A stretch of DNA of 64,000 bases. It comes from JBCCIM01 sp965263205 (GTDB lineage Bacteria > Bacteroidota > Rhodothermia > Rhodothermales > JAHQVL01). This document shows positions 1 to 9,599 of this stretch, piece by piece. The notes beneath the pieces are model-generated. The model made no database searches and was not told the origin of the DNA. It worked only from the letters and a program-made list of their open reading frames with translations. The first letter of the stretch is position 1. Every line of letters starts with the position of its first letter. Made by a program: the position numbers and the translations under genes. Location: the NCBI GenBank assembly GCA_965263205.1, contig CBDHHF010000026.1:124001-188000 (forward strand). Direction: 5' to 3'.

Positions 1-3000
1 TTGCAAGCTGTACGATACCTGGTGGCAGCTCATCCCCCATCTGCACCTGGTGCCGGCGACGCTTGGCATCTCCCTGCACGCGGTTGTAGATGGTCTGGTA
101 GTTCCGAATGAGTTTCTGCACTTTCCGGTTACCTTCCGCGTCATCGAGGTAGGTATGCCGGACCCGCATGGTGTGCGGCGGTACATCAACAAACGGCTCT
201 TTGGAGTACTTGGCGCCTTCGGAGATAATCACACGGCCATCGCGATCTTCGATACCCGGACATTTCTTGCCGTCGACCATTGTGAAGAACTTGGTGTAGA
301 ACTTCTCGTTCAGGTCGTTGATCTGGTATTCGAGGTTTGTATCGATTTCCGTAATGCGCTGCTGCTCTACTTTCTTGGAAGCAGGATCCAGCTTACGCCG
401 GCTGAAGAGCTTCGTATCGATGACGATGCCTTTCATGCCTGGAGGCGCTTTAAGCGATGCATCTTTCACATCACCGGCTTTATCACCGAAGATTGCACGA
501 AGCAGTTTTTCTTCTGGCGTCGGATCGGTTTCACCTTTCGGGGTAATTTTACCCACGATGATGTCGCCGGCCTTAACCTCAGCACCAATACGGATAATAC
601 CGCGTTCGTCGAGGTCTTTGGTCGCTTCTTCAGATACGTTCGGGATCTCACGGGTGAGTTCTTCTTCCCCGCGTTTTGTATCCCGTACCTGCAGCTCAAA
701 CTCTTCGATGTGTACAGAGGTGTACACGTCGTCTGCTACGAGGCGCTCCGACAGTACGATGGCGTCCTCAAAGTTGTACCCGCGCCATGGCATGAAGGCC
801 ACGAGCACGTTTTTACCAAGAGCGAGCTCACCATTGTCCGTTGAGAATCCGTCGGTTAATACGGTGCCTTTCTTGACCCGCATGCCCGGCTGAACAATCG
901 GCTTCTGGTTGATGCACGTATCCTGGTTGGTACGGCGGAATTTGGTCAGCATGTAGGTTTTGACCGGATCCTCAAACGCGACATCTGCATCGTTCTCGTC
1001 GAGGTCGTAGCGGACAACAACGCGTGTTGCATCAGCAAACTCAACAATACCAGGCCCTTCAGCCACGATGTTTGCGCGTGAGTCTTTTGCCACGCGGCCT
1101 TCCAGACCGGTACCCACAATTGGAGAATCGGCACGCAACAGCGGCACAGCCTGGCGCTGCATGTTCGATCCCATGAGTGCGCGGTTGGCGTCATCGTGCT
1201 CGAGGAACGGAATCAGGCTCGCTGCAGGCGATACAATCTGATTCGGCGCAACGTCCATGTACTCGATATTCTCCGGCGGGATGATTGGGAAATCACCACG
1301 GTGCCGGCACTTCACATAGTCGTTCAGGTAGTTGCCCTTTTCGTCAATCGGCGCGTTTGCCTGCGCGATAATGGACTCATCTTCCTCTTCTGCAGTCAGG
1401 AAGCGAATCTCATTGGTCACTTTGCCATTCTTGACAACGCGGTACGGCGTTTCAATAAAGCCAAACTCGTTGATCTGCGCATGTACACACAGCGAAGAAA
1501 TCAGACCGATGTTTGGCCCCTCAGGCGTTTCAATTGGGCAGAGGCGACCGTAGTGCGTGTAGTGTACGTCGCGTACCTCAAAGCCGGCGCGCTCACGCGT
1601 CAGACCACCAGGCCCAAGGGCCGACATACGCCGCTTGTGCGTCAATTCTGCAAGCGGGTTGGTCTGATCCATGAACTGGCTCAGCTGGTTCGTACCGAAG
1701 AAGCTGTTGATCACGCTCGATACCGTACGGGCGTTCACCAGGTCCTGCGGTGTAAAGTTTTCTGCATCGCGCAGGTTCATACGCTCTTTGATCGTACGCG
1801 CCATACGCGCCAGACCGAGCGAGAACTGTGCGGCCAACTGCTCACCAACCGTGCGAACGCGGCGGTTGCTGAGGTGGTCAATGTCATCAACCGAGCTTTT
1901 GCCATTTTTCAGGCTGATCAGCTCGCGGATGATGGCCAGGATGTCGTTGCGTGTAAGCGTCATCGTATCAGGCGCTTCATCCAGCCGGAGCCGGCGGTTT
2001 ACCCGATAACGCCCTACCTCACCCAAATCATAGCGTTTTTCGCTAAAGAACAAACGCTCAAGGACACCGCGTGCCGTCTCCAGGTCAGGTGACTCAGCGC
2101 CACGCAACTGCAGATAGAGGTGCGCAAGTGCTTCCTCTTCCGTTTTCGTTGGGTCCTTCTTGATTGTGTTGAGGAGTGTACTCTTGTCGATCGCGTCTTC
2201 GCCCTGATCTTCCCGAAGCAGGAAAATTTTGTCGATCTCTGCTTCTTTGAGTACGTCGTAATCTTCCTCTACAACCGGATGGTCTTTCGGGAAGAGTACC
2301 TTTTTCTCGGTTTTTGTGTCGATCACCTCACCGGTGTCCTCATCGATCACTTCGTTGACGAGGTTGACAACAACACTGGCCGCAAGCTTGCGATCAACAC
2401 ATGCTTTAAACGACTTTTTGGTAGTAATCTCAGCGGTGTCAGCAAGATCAAACGTAGCAACAAGATCAGCGTCTGTTGAATACCCCAGTGCACGCAGCAG
2501 CGCGGTTACGGGGAGTTTTTTCTTACGATCGATGTAGGCCCACATTACGTCATGGACGTCCGTGGAGAATTCAATCCAGGACCCACGGAACGGAATCACA
2601 CGGGCAGAATACAGCTGTGTGCCGTTGGGGTGAACACTCTGACTGAAGAAAACGCCGGGGCTACGGTGCAGCTGAGACACAACAACACGCTCAGCACCAT
2701 TGATGACAAAAGTACCTCGTTCGGTCATCGCCGGCAGATTGCCCAGGTATACTTCCTGCTCAATCGCTTCATTTGCTTCATCCTCGTCTTCATCTTGCTT
2801 GCGAGAAAGGCGAAGCTTCGCTTTGAGTGGAATAGAAAAAGTTAAACCCTGCGCAATACACTCAGAAACAGAGTGCTTGGGCGCATCAAGCGTATAATGC
2901 TGGAACTCCAGCATGTAGCGCTCGCGACTGTCCTGAATAGGGAAGTGTTCCTGGAACACAGTTTGCAAACCTAAATCTTCCCGGTCTTCCGGGGGATTTT

Positions 3001-3130
3001 CAGCTTGCACAAAATCTTCCCACGACTTAAGTTGTACGTTCAAGAAGTCAGGATATTCACGAACTGTTGGAATACGGGCGAAAGAAACACGCAATTCTTC
3101 CCCGCTCTTCCGAATGTTATCGTTGGGCAT
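1..3130 (-). CDS. rpoB: DNA-directed RNA polymerase subunit beta, 3' end cut by the window edge
   Basis: Beta subunit of RNA polymerase, which forms the catalytic centre with beta'. About 1,043 codons are visible. The start ATG (complement of 3128-3130) gives MPNDNIRKSGEELRVSFARI, and the frame is open to base 1, so the C-terminal fifth lies outside. The rifampicin region reads FFGTNQLSQFMDQTNPLAEL and then THKRRMSALGPGG, keeping the Asp, His and Ser residues that give rifampicin sensitivity in Escherichia coli. The block CPIETPEGPNIGLISSL is also intact. It follows rplL after about 270 bases, as in the usual rplKAJL-rpoBC cluster; rpoC should follow to the left. No strong Shine-Dalgarno sequence is seen before the start. 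Confidence 0.97.
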   Translation of the reverse strand, partial: MPNDNIRKSGEELRVSFARIPTVREYPDFLNVQLKSWEDFVQAENPPEDREDLGLQTVFQEHFPIQDSRERYMLEFQHYTLDAPKHSVSECIAQGLTFSIPLKAKLRLSRKQDEDEDEANEAIEQEVYLGNLPAMTERGTFVINGAERVVVSQLHRSPGVFFSQSVHPNGTQLYSARVIPFRGSWIEFSTDVHDVMWAYIDRKKKLPVTALLRALGYSTDADLVATFDLADTAEITTKKSFKACVDRKLAASVVVNLVNEVIDEDTGEVIDTKTEKKVLFPKDHPVVEEDYDVLKEAEIDKIFLLREDQGEDAIDKSTLLNTIKKDPTKTEEEALAHLYLQLRGAESPDLETARGVLERLFFSEKRYDLGEVGRYRVNRRLRLDEAPDTMTLTRNDILAIIRELISLKNGKSSVDDIDHLSNRRVRTVGEQLAAQFSLGLARMARTIKERMNLRDAENFTPQDLVNARTVSSVINSFFGTNQLSQFMDQTNPLAELTHKRRMSALGPGGLTRERAGFEVRDVHYTHYGRLCPIETPEGPNIGLISSLCVHAQINEFGFIETPYRVVKNGKVTNEIRFLTAEEEDESIIAQANAPIDEKGNYLNDYVKCRHRGDFPIIPPENIEYMDVAPNQIVSPAASLIPFLEHDDANRALMGSNMQRQAVPLLRADSPIVGTGLEGRVAKDSRANIVAEGPGIVEFADATRVVVRYDLDENDADVAFEDPVKTYMLTKFRRTNQDTCINQKPIVQPGMRVKKGTVLTDGFSTDNGELALGKNVLVAFMPWRGYNFEDAIVLSERLVADDVYTSVHIEEFELQVRDTKRGEEELTREIPNVSEEATKDLDERGIIRIGAEVKAGDIIVGKITPKGETDPTPEEKLLRAIFGDKAGDVKDASLKAPPGMKGIVIDTKLFSRRKLDPASKKVEQQRITEIDTNLEYQINDLNEKFYTKFFTMVDGKKCPGIEDRDGRVIISEGAKYSKEPFVDVPPHTMRVRHTYLDDAEGNRKVQKLIRNYQTIYNRVQGDAKRRRHQVQMGDELPPGIVQLA

Positions 3131-3313
3131 AAGCTGATCTTTTTGCGTAATAGTTGACGCGGTTACAAAGAGGTACTCTTATATTCATGCGTCTTAAAGA
3201 CTTAGCGCATAGAGGTGCAACGTATGGTCAACGCCATGCTCCCCGTCTTGTTTCGCTACATTAAGGCACATCATCGGTGTAGCGCTTCCAATTATTTTGC
3301 ATTAGAAGCGCCG

Positions 3314-3344
3314 AAAGCCGACACCTCCTGAGAGGGCCGGCTTT
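3314..3344 (-). promoter_or_regulatory. Hairpin between rplL and rpoB, candidate attenuator
   Basis: AAAGCCG (3314-3320) pairs perfectly with CGGCTTT (3338-3344). Inside it CCTC and GAGG form a second 4-bp stem around CTGA. No clear T-run follows on the minus strand, so it looks like a leaky attenuator or RNA-processing hairpin rather than a full terminator. Partial attenuation between rplL and rpoB is known in other bacteria; the role here is inferred from position. Confidence 0.45.
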
Positions 3345-3402
3345 GGCCACGTAAAGCAAATGCTATGTTGGTCTAGTATACTGCTTTACCAATGGTATGA
3401 AC

Positions 3403-3786
3403 TTACTTGAGTTCTACGTTTCCGCCAGCTTCTTCGATCTTAGCTTTAATCTGCTCAGCTTCGTCTTTGCTGGCACCTTCTTTGATCGTGTTAGGTGCGC
3501 CATCAACGAGTTCTTTTGCTTCTTTGAGGCCAAGGCCTGTGATAGCGCGAACTTCTTTGATCACAGCGATTTTCTTTGGACCAGCGCTGGTCAGTACAAC
3601 GTCGAATTCTGTTTTCTCTTCGGCGCCGCCACCTTCGCCACCGCCACCGGCAGCAGGACCTGCAACTGCAACTGCAGCTGCGGCTGGCTTGATACCGTAC
3701 TCTTCTTCGAGTACTGTTGCCAGGTCGCTGGCTTCTTTGATCGTAAGGTTTACTAGCTGTTCTGCGAGTTCTTTAACGTCTGCCAT
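3403..3786 (-). CDS. rplL: 50S ribosomal protein L7/L12
   Basis: Stalk protein of the large ribosomal subunit that recruits the translational GTPases. The 127-residue product has the standard layout: an N-terminal dimerisation helix (MADVKELAEQLVNLTIKEA), a flexible Ala/Gly-rich hinge at about residues 38-54 (AVAGPAAGGGGEGGGAEEK), and the C-terminal domain with KTEFDVVLTSAGPKKIAVIK and the G-L-GLKEAK-LVD-AP block that contacts elongation factors. The length is typical for the family. It lies 109 bases downstream of rplJ, its partner in the stalk, and precedes rpoB. Confidence 0.98.
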   Translation of the reverse strand: MADVKELAEQLVNLTIKEASDLATVLEEEYGIKPAAAAVAVAGPAAGGGGEGGGAEEKTEFDVVLTSAGPKKIAVIKEVRAITGLGLKEAKELVDGAPNTIKEGASKDEAEQIKAKIEEAGGNVELK

Positions 3787-3895
3787 TTGTTCTCTCTGTT
3801 CCTGCAGCTATCAGTGCCCGGGCGAACCCAAACTCGGCTGCATATTAAGGTGATTAGTAGTGTCTGCGTAGTTCCTGTGCGGACAGGCCTCTCTG

Positions 3896-4426
3896 CTATC
3901 CTTCTTCTCTTTCCGCAATTGTCTTGATTGCACCCACCAGGTTGCTGCCTTGCGCCTGAAGCGCGCCAACAACGTTGGTCATTGGTGACATCAGCAAGCC
4001 AAGGATATCGCCGATGATTTCGTCTTTCGACTTCAGCGACGCCAGGGTTTCAAGTGCGTCGGAGCCATAGAAGGCACCATCAATGAACGCCCCTTTAAGT
4101 GCAGGAAGCCCATCACCTGGTCCTTTGGCAAAATCTTTCATTACCCGCGCCGGTGCAGCGGGCTCGTTGCTGAACGCAACGGCTGTTGGGCCGGCGAGGT
4201 GGTCGTACAACTCCTCGTAGCCGCCCACCTTGTCCATCGCAATCTTGAGCAGCGTGTTTTTAACAACACGAAATTCTACTTCTGACTTGCGAAAATTGGC
4301 GCGCAATGCGTTGGAATTCTCTACAGAAAGTCCGGAAGCATTTGTCAGGTAAACCACTGAAGCTTCTTCAAGCTTGCTCGTGACATCTTCCAGGATGGCT
4401 GTTTTTTGTTGTTTTGTCAGTGCCAT
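3896..4426 (-). CDS. rplJ: 50S ribosomal protein L10
   Basis: L10 anchors the L7/L12 dimers to 23S rRNA. The 176-residue product shows the family core: KTAILEDVTSKLEEASVVYL, then RANFRKSEVEFRVVKNTLLK and the LAGPTAVAF strand. The C-terminal helix (LMSPMTNVVGALQAQGSNLV) binds L7/L12. It sits 47 bases after rplA. That gap is short, so little room is left for the separate L10-binding leader used for autoregulation in Escherichia coli; any such control would have to act elsewhere. Confidence 0.97.
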   Translation of the reverse strand: MALTKQQKTAILEDVTSKLEEASVVYLTNASGLSVENSNALRANFRKSEVEFRVVKNTLLKIAMDKVGGYEELYDHLAGPTAVAFSNEPAAPARVMKDFAKGPGDGLPALKGAFIDGAFYGSDALETLASLKSKDEIIGDILGLLMSPMTNVVGALQAQGSNLVGAIKTIAEREEG

Positions 4427-4473
4427 ATCAGTTCAAATATCTGCTGTGGAGACAGGCTACGCTGTCCAAATTA

Positions 4474-5184
4474 CTAGCGAATTACGTTGAGAAGCTCCTG
4501 CTTGTCCAAAGGAATACCAGGGCCCATCGTCGTTGACATGGTCACTGATTTTACATAGGTACCTTTGGCTGCAGAGGGACGAAGTCGTATAACTTCTTTC
4601 AGGAATGCCTCAGCATTTTCCTTGATTTGCTCCGCACTGAACGACACTTTACCAACTGCAGTGTGCAGGATTCCCGTTTTATCAACGCGGAAATCAATTT
4701 TACCTGCTTTCACCTGCTTTACTGCTTCGCTGATGTCCATTGTTACCGTACCACTTTTGGGGTTCGGCATCAGGCCGCGGGGTCCGAGCACGCGGCCCAG
4801 TTTACCCACAGCGCCCATTACATCGGGCGTGGCAATCAATACATCAAATTCGAACCAGCCTTCTTTCTGAATTTTCTCGACATAATCATCAAGACCTACG
4901 TGGTCAGCGCCGGCTTCTGTAGCTTCGGCCTGTTTCCCTGGGCTGGCCAGTACGAGTACACGTACTTCTTTACCGGTGCCATGTGGGAGTGAAACTGTAC
5001 CACGAACCATCTGATCTGCGTGACGGGGATCTACACCCAGGCGCACGTCAATGTCGACAGATTCGTCAAATTTTGCTGTTGCTATTTGCTTGATAAGCTC
5101 CGAGGCGTTCTCAAGTGTAAAAGAAGTACCTGCTTCTTCAATCACTTTTTGCGCCTGCGCATAGCGTTTTCCTCGCTTAGCCAT
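4474..5184 (-). CDS. rplA: 50S ribosomal protein L1
   Basis: L1 forms the mobile stalk at the ribosomal E site and often represses its own operon. I start it at the ATG (complement of 5182-5184) giving MAKRGKRYAQAQKVIEEAG, because L1 proteins begin in this way; an in-frame ATG eight codons upstream (5208) would add MNRKNKKH. That leaves 236 residues, a typical length. Recognisable blocks are FDESVDIDVRLGVDPRHADQ, GTGKEVRVLVLASPGKQAEA, GKLGRVLGPRGLMPNPKSGT and the C-terminal MSTTMGPGIPLD. It lies 129 bases downstream of rplK. Confidence 0.97.
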   Translation of the reverse strand: MAKRGKRYAQAQKVIEEAGTSFTLENASELIKQIATAKFDESVDIDVRLGVDPRHADQMVRGTVSLPHGTGKEVRVLVLASPGKQAEATEAGADHVGLDDYVEKIQKEGWFEFDVLIATPDVMGAVGKLGRVLGPRGLMPNPKSGTVTMDISEAVKQVKAGKIDFRVDKTGILHTAVGKVSFSAEQIKENAEAFLKEVIRLRPSAAKGTYVKSVTMSTTMGPGIPLDKQELLNVIR

Positions 5185-5313
5185 ATGCTTTTTGTTTTTG
5201 CGGTTCAACCGCCCTCAGGACAGTCTCCTGAAAGCTCCCGCTGAGACAATTTAAAATGGTGACAATCCAAAAACTGGTATTCAAACGTGCCAGATACTGG
5301 CATCAAGTCATGC

Positions 5314-5751
5314 TTAGGCAGCCGGCGCGCCGGCTACCTTGATTCCCATAGATCGGGCAGTACCTGCAATCATCCGGGCTGCGTTCTCGACATCGTGGGC
5401 GTTCAAATCCTCCATTTTCTGGGATGCAATATCTTTGCACTGCTCCCAGGTAACGGTACCAACTTTCTGGCGAAGTGGGTCAGCTGCGCCACTTTCAATT
5501 TTGGCTGCTTTCTTAAGCAGGATAGCCGCCGGCGGACTCTTTACAATAAACGTAAAGGACTTGTCGGCATAAACCGTAATCACGACTGGCAAAACAAGGC
5601 CCATGCGATCCTGCGTGGCTGCGTTAAACGCCTTGCAGAATTCCATGATGTTTACGCCTTTCTGACCCAGTGCCGGACCAATTGGAGGTGCAGGACTCGC
5701 CTGTCCCGCTTTGATTTGCAGCTTTATAAAGCCGTCTATTTTTTTAGCCAT
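5314..5751 (-). CDS. rplK: 50S ribosomal protein L11
   Basis: L11 binds the GTPase-associated centre of 23S rRNA. The 145-residue product carries the proline-rich N-domain (KLQIKAGQASPAPPIGPALG, then QKGVNIMEFCKAFNAAT) and the rRNA-binding C-domain with the PPAAILLKKAAKIESGA block and the terminal GTARSMGIKV. It is separated from nusG by 165 bases in which I see no gene. Confidence 0.98.
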   Translation of the reverse strand: MAKKIDGFIKLQIKAGQASPAPPIGPALGQKGVNIMEFCKAFNAATQDRMGLVLPVVITVYADKSFTFIVKSPPAAILLKKAAKIESGAADPLRQKVGTVTWEQCKDIASQKMEDLNAHDVENAARMIAGTARSMGIKVAGAPAA

Positions 5752-5916
5752 AATCGAAATCGCGGTGCAAACGCCCGAAGGAATTCCTTCAAAGCTCCCG
5801 CCTTTTTCTTGCTAAATAATTTAGCGTACTTGTGTAAATGTGGCCGCGTAATATGCTTACCGACCCTGGAGGTTCCAGCAAACCATTCCCTACCCGGGAA
5901 TTCCCGCCGGATTCTT

Positions 5917-6471
5917 TTACTCTTCGTGTTCGACCTGCAAATAGTCGAGCTCGAGTGGCGTTTTACGCCCAAAGATGGACACCATCACCTTTACCTTCAT
6001 TTTGTCCGGATAAACCTCCTCGACAAAACCAGTAAAGTTATTGAATGGACCATCGACAACCTTGATTGCATCGCCCACCTTGAACGGGATTTCCGGCTGC
6101 TCACCCATTTCACGGGCTTCGTCAACTTTACCAAGAATCCGATTCATTTCGTCTGGACGAAGCGGCGTTGGCTGATCCCCTGTTGTCAGGAAACCAACCA
6201 CGGACGGCACGTTTGCAATAACGTGCTGGAGTTCATTGTCTAGAATTGCCTGAATAAGAATGTACCCGGGGAAGAAGGTTTTTTCGCGTGTGCGTTTCTT
6301 GCCCTGCCGCATTTCAAATACGGTCTCGGTGGGAATCATGATTTCAGAAAGCTTACCTGTAAGCCCAATCCGCTCAATCTCTTTCTCCAGGTAGGCTTTT
6401 ACTTTTTTCTCGTGCCCGGAAAAAGTCCGAAGCACATACCACTTGGGTATTTTATTTTTCAGAGTGGCCAT
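5917..6471 (-). CDS. nusG: Transcription termination/antitermination factor NusG
   Basis: Elongation factor that binds RNA polymerase beta' and couples transcription to Rho or to the ribosome. The 184-residue product has the NGN domain from KWYVLRTFSGHEKKVKAYLE through FFPGYILIQA, followed by a linker and a C-terminal KOW domain (FKVGDAIKVVDGPFNNFTGF). The motif VVGFLTTGDQPTPL before the KOW is typical. It lies 48 bases after secE in the conserved secE-nusG-rplK order. Confidence 0.97.
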   Translation of the reverse strand: MATLKNKIPKWYVLRTFSGHEKKVKAYLEKEIERIGLTGKLSEIMIPTETVFEMRQGKKRTREKTFFPGYILIQAILDNELQHVIANVPSVVGFLTTGDQPTPLRPDEMNRILGKVDEAREMGEQPEIPFKVGDAIKVVDGPFNNFTGFVEEVYPDKMKVKVMVSIFGRKTPLELDYLQVEHEE

Positions 6472-6519
6472 TGCTCACCCCCCAGCTGATCACTGAATTT
6501 TTGAATCGATAGTGATGTA

Positions 6520-6708
6520 CTATGCACGCCCGTAAATAAACTCAAGAATGACGCTGATCAAACGATCGGCGCCAAAAATAAACAGGGATATGATGATGGT
6601 AGCGATAACGGTAATGGACGTGAAAGCGATCAGTTCTGACTGCTTGGGCCAGCTGACCTTCTGCATTTCTTTCAAAACCTCTTTCAGGTACCCTGTAATC
6701 TTACTCAT
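6520..6708 (-). CDS. secE: Preprotein translocase subunit SecE
   Basis: Small essential clamp of the SecYEG channel. The product is 62 residues, the short single-span form found outside the gammaproteobacteria. An amphipathic N-terminal helix with the family signature (LKEVLKEMQKVSWPKQSELI) is followed by one membrane segment (FTSITVIATIIISLFIFGAD). It lies between tRNA-Trp and nusG, the usual place for secE. Confidence 0.96.
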   Translation of the reverse strand: MSKITGYLKEVLKEMQKVSWPKQSELIAFTSITVIATIIISLFIFGADRLISVILEFIYGRA

Positions 6709-6765
6709 AGCTCAATGCACTTGTTGTGGTCCATGCTGAACGGTATCAGCGAGACCGGAAATTTG

Positions 6766-6838
<73 letters not shown>

Positions 6839-6887
6839 GTATCGCAGCCAACGCCCATCAAGTATGAGCGCCGGCTACGTAAATCAT

Positions 6888-8075
6888 TTACTCAATGATT
6901 TTGGAAACAACACCAGCACCAACGGTGCGGCCGCCTTCACGGATTGCAAAGCGCAACCCTTCTTCCATCGCCACTGGCTGGATCAGCGTTACCTTGAACT
7001 GGGTGTTATCACCAGGCATTACCATCTCTACGCCTGCTGGCAGTTCGATGTCGCCCGTCACGTCCGTCGTACGGAAGTAGAACTGTGGACGATAGCCTTT
7101 GAAGAATGGCGTATGACGGCCACCTTCTTCTTTACTCAATACGTACACTTCGCTCTCGAACGTTGTGTGCGGTGTTACGCTGCCCGGCTTGATTACTACC
7201 ATGCCGCGCTCTACTGCTTCTTTATCCACACCACGAAGCAGCAGACCTACGTTGTCGCCCGCTTCGCCGCGGTCGAGAATCTTGCGAAACATCTCAACGC
7301 CTGTAATCGTCGTCGTGATTTTCTCTGGCTTGATACCCACGATGTCCATCGTGTCGCCCGAGTTTACCACACCGCGCTCGATACGGCCGGTTACTACCGT
7401 ACCACGACCCGTGATCGAGAACACGTCCTCGATTGGCATCAGGAATGGCTTCTCTGTGTCGCGCTCTGGCGTGGGCACGTATTCGTCTACCGCCGCCATC
7501 AGCTCCATGATTTTCTCTTCCCACTGCGCTTCGCCATTGAGTGCGCCAAGTGCGCTACCCTGGATCACTGGCACGTCGTCGCCAGGAAACTCGTACGTAG
7601 AAAGCAGTTCACGCACTTCAAGCTCAACCAGCTCGAGCAGCTCTTCGTCATCAACAAGGTCAACCTTGTTCATGAACACAACCAGGTACGGTACACCTAC
7701 CTGACGCGCAAGCAGGATGTGCTCACGCGTCTGCGGCATTGGACCGTCGGTGGCTGCTACAACCAGAATTGCGCCGTCCATCTGCGCTGCACCCGTTACC
7801 ATGTTCTTTACATAGTCCGCGTGACCTGGACAGTCTACGTGGGCATAGTGACGATTGCTCGTCTCATATTCCACGTGCGCTGTAGCAATCGTGATACCAC
7901 GCTCGCGCTCTTCTGGTGCGTTGTCGATTGAATCAAAGGAGCGCACTTCAGCACCCCCGGCTTTGGCCAGGACCGTCGTGATCGCCGCCGTCAGCGTCGT
8001 CTTTCCGTGGTCTACGTGGCCGATCGTCCCCACGTTCACGTGAGGCTTTGTACGTTGAAACGTCTCTTTCGCCAT
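6888..8075 (-). CDS. tuf: Translation elongation factor Tu
   Basis: GTPase that carries aminoacyl-tRNA to the ribosome. The 395-residue product shows all G motifs: GHVDHGKTTLTAAIT (P-loop), DCPGHADYVKNM (G3), NKVDLVDD (G4) and GSALGALNG (G5). The effector region RGITIATAHVEYET and the domain 2 start FLMPIEDVFSITGRGTVVTG are intact. It follows four tRNA genes and precedes tRNA-Trp and secE, the tufB position of Escherichia coli. No second tuf copy is seen in this window. Confidence 0.98.
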   Translation of the reverse strand: MAKETFQRTKPHVNVGTIGHVDHGKTTLTAAITTVLAKAGGAEVRSFDSIDNAPEERERGITIATAHVEYETSNRHYAHVDCPGHADYVKNMVTGAAQMDGAILVVAATDGPMPQTREHILLARQVGVPYLVVFMNKVDLVDDEELLELVELEVRELLSTYEFPGDDVPVIQGSALGALNGEAQWEEKIMELMAAVDEYVPTPERDTEKPFLMPIEDVFSITGRGTVVTGRIERGVVNSGDTMDIVGIKPEKITTTITGVEMFRKILDRGEAGDNVGLLLRGVDKEAVERGMVVIKPGSVTPHTTFESEVYVLSKEEGGRHTPFFKGYRPQFYFRTTDVTGDIELPAGVEMVMPGDNTQFKVTLIQPVAMEEGLRFAIREGGRTVGAGVVSKIIE

Positions 8076-8190
8076 TTTCTCTTATTGAATAAGCGCTAGG
8101 TTAATCCAGGTGTGCAACGACTGCAGCACACATTGTTAATACACAACAAAAAGCGTATTCCGAAGAGCCCCGGAACACGCTGACTGCGTG

Positions 8191-8262
<72 letters not shown>

Positions 8263-8345
8263 GATACGAATGCCGAATATCAAGGGTCGAGGCTCGAACA
8301 GAAAAAGCATTCGGCGCTCGGCGCTTAACACCCGGCATTCGATAG

Positions 8346-8418
8346 AGCGGAAGACGAGATTCGAACTCGCGACCCTCAGCTTGGAAGGCTGATGCTCTAC
8401 CAACTGAGCTACTTCCGC
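8346..8418 (-). tRNA. tRNA-Gly (TCC)
   Basis: A 73-nt cloverleaf on the minus strand: acceptor GCGGAAG/CTTCCGC, D-arm AGCTCAGTTGGTAGAGC, anticodon stem-loop TCAGC-CTTCCAA-GCTGA (anticodon TCC), T-arm GAGTTCGAATCTC. It corresponds in position to glyT of Escherichia coli. The spacer to tRNA-Thr(GGT), 8263-8345, holds scattered copies of the GAATGCCGA-type intergenic repeat. Confidence 0.96.
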
Positions 8419-8460
8419 ATCGGTGCGTCTTACACCGATTACCAAATCTCAACTATACAA

Positions 8461-8490
8461 TCGACATTCGGCAATCGACATTCGACAATC
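8461..8490. repeat. Heptamer-periodic intergenic repeat (TCGACAT-TCGGCAA type)
   Basis: Two 14-nt units (TCGACATTCGGCAA and TCGACATTCGACAA), each made of two related heptamers, lie between tRNA-Tyr and tRNA-Gly. The same family recurs near 27,415, 31,600, 31,740, 31,890 and 50,925. No function is evident. Confidence 0.6.
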
Positions 8491-8494
8491 ATTG

Positions 8495-8577
<83 letters not shown>

Positions 8578-8644
8578 AAAAAAGCCATCCTTATATCCTG
8601 AAATCCTGCAACAGTGCCTTGCAAAGTGAGAAATTCAGGTGAAG

Positions 8645-8717
8645 AGCTGGCAGAGGGACTCGAACCCCCGACCTGCTCATTACAAGTGAGCTGCTCTACC
8701 AACTGAGCTATGCCAGC
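8645..8717 (-). tRNA. tRNA-Thr (TGT)
   Basis: A 73-nt cloverleaf on the minus strand: acceptor GCTGGCA/TGCCAGC, D-arm AGCTCAGTTGGTAGAGC, anticodon stem-loop GCTCA-CTTGTAA-TGAGC (anticodon TGT), T-arm GGGTTCGAGTCCC. It is the first gene of the tRNA-tuf cluster, matching thrU of Escherichia coli. Confidence 0.96.
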
Positions 8718-8868
8718 TTATATACTCTTCCTATTCGGATGGCAAGTATACTAGGAGCCATTTCTCCAATCAAGTCCGCTTATACCACACGATTTTAATT
8801 TTGTGCCGGCATTTTCAATCTTTCCTGAAATCGTTGTTTTTGACACAGAAAAAGCCGTTTCAGAGCCA

Positions 8869-9510
8869 TTAATCCGTACCGCCTGCGCCTGCTTCACGCG
8901 CTTTTTGCTGCAACCAATATTTACGCCCCAACCAGATCAAACCGCCGGCAACCATCAGCGCCAGTACAAACACGCCCCACACCCGGATGTATTCCCCAAT
9001 CACTTGCCAATTCTCGCCTACAGCGTAGCCGCCATAGATAATCACACCTGTCCAGACCCAGGCGCTAATGGTGGAAAGTATCGTCGTCTGGGTTGCACTT
9101 TTCTTTGCCATCCCAACGCTTAGCGAGATCACCGACCGGGCACCACTGAGAAACCGATTGGCGACCACAACCCAGCCCCCCCACTTCTCAACCCAAACCC
9201 TGGCCTTCTCCAGCTGCTTTTTAGGCAACCACGTAAATCGATTTGGATCATAGACCGCATTGCCCATGCGCCGGCCCAGCGCATACATACTCATAAAGCC
9301 CAGGGCTCCGCCAAGCGTAGACAGAAACCAGACCAGGAAGAAGTTTAACGTACCTATCCCGGCCAGATACCCCCCAAAGACCACCACCATGTCGCCAGGA
9401 ATAGGGGGCACTACGTTTTCGCCGTATGCAATCACAAAGATCACAACATACGCCCATATAGCCGGCAATGCGGCTACCCAATTAAAAATGTCTCCAAAAA
9501 ATTCTGCCAT
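8869..9510 (-). CDS. DedA family (VTT/SNARE-associated) membrane protein
   Basis: Polytopic inner-membrane protein of the DedA family, whose members are linked to undecaprenyl-phosphate or phospholipid flipping. The 213-residue product has the re-entrant signature GENVVPPIPGDMVVVFGGYL near residue 30, then GALGFMSMYALGRRMG, and the second hallmark NRFLSGARSVISLSVGMAK with the conserved Arg and Gly residues. Four to five hydrophobic segments are visible, with a basic C-terminal tail (GRKYWLQQKAREAG). The precise substrate cannot be told from sequence. It lies 89 bases downstream of ispF on the same strand. Confidence 0.9.
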   Translation of the reverse strand: MAEFFGDIFNWVAALPAIWAYVVIFVIAYGENVVPPIPGDMVVVFGGYLAGIGTLNFFLVWFLSTLGGALGFMSMYALGRRMGNAVYDPNRFTWLPKKQLEKARVWVEKWGGWVVVANRFLSGARSVISLSVGMAKKSATQTTILSTISAWVWTGVIIYGGYAVGENWQVIGEYIRVWGVFVLALMVAGGLIWLGRKYWLQQKAREAGAGGTD

Positions 9511-9599
9511 GAAAACGGTCCAGCCGTAAAAGGAGAAAGAAGTGCTATGGATAGCTACTGATTATTGGACTCAATTTGCTTGATGCGATACGCTTGTGT

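Noticed and set aside
50..2092. Long plus-strand open frames (264 and 298 codons) over rpoB
   Set aside because: They are antisense shadows of rpoB, whose minus-strand translation shows the rifampicin region and other beta-subunit blocks.
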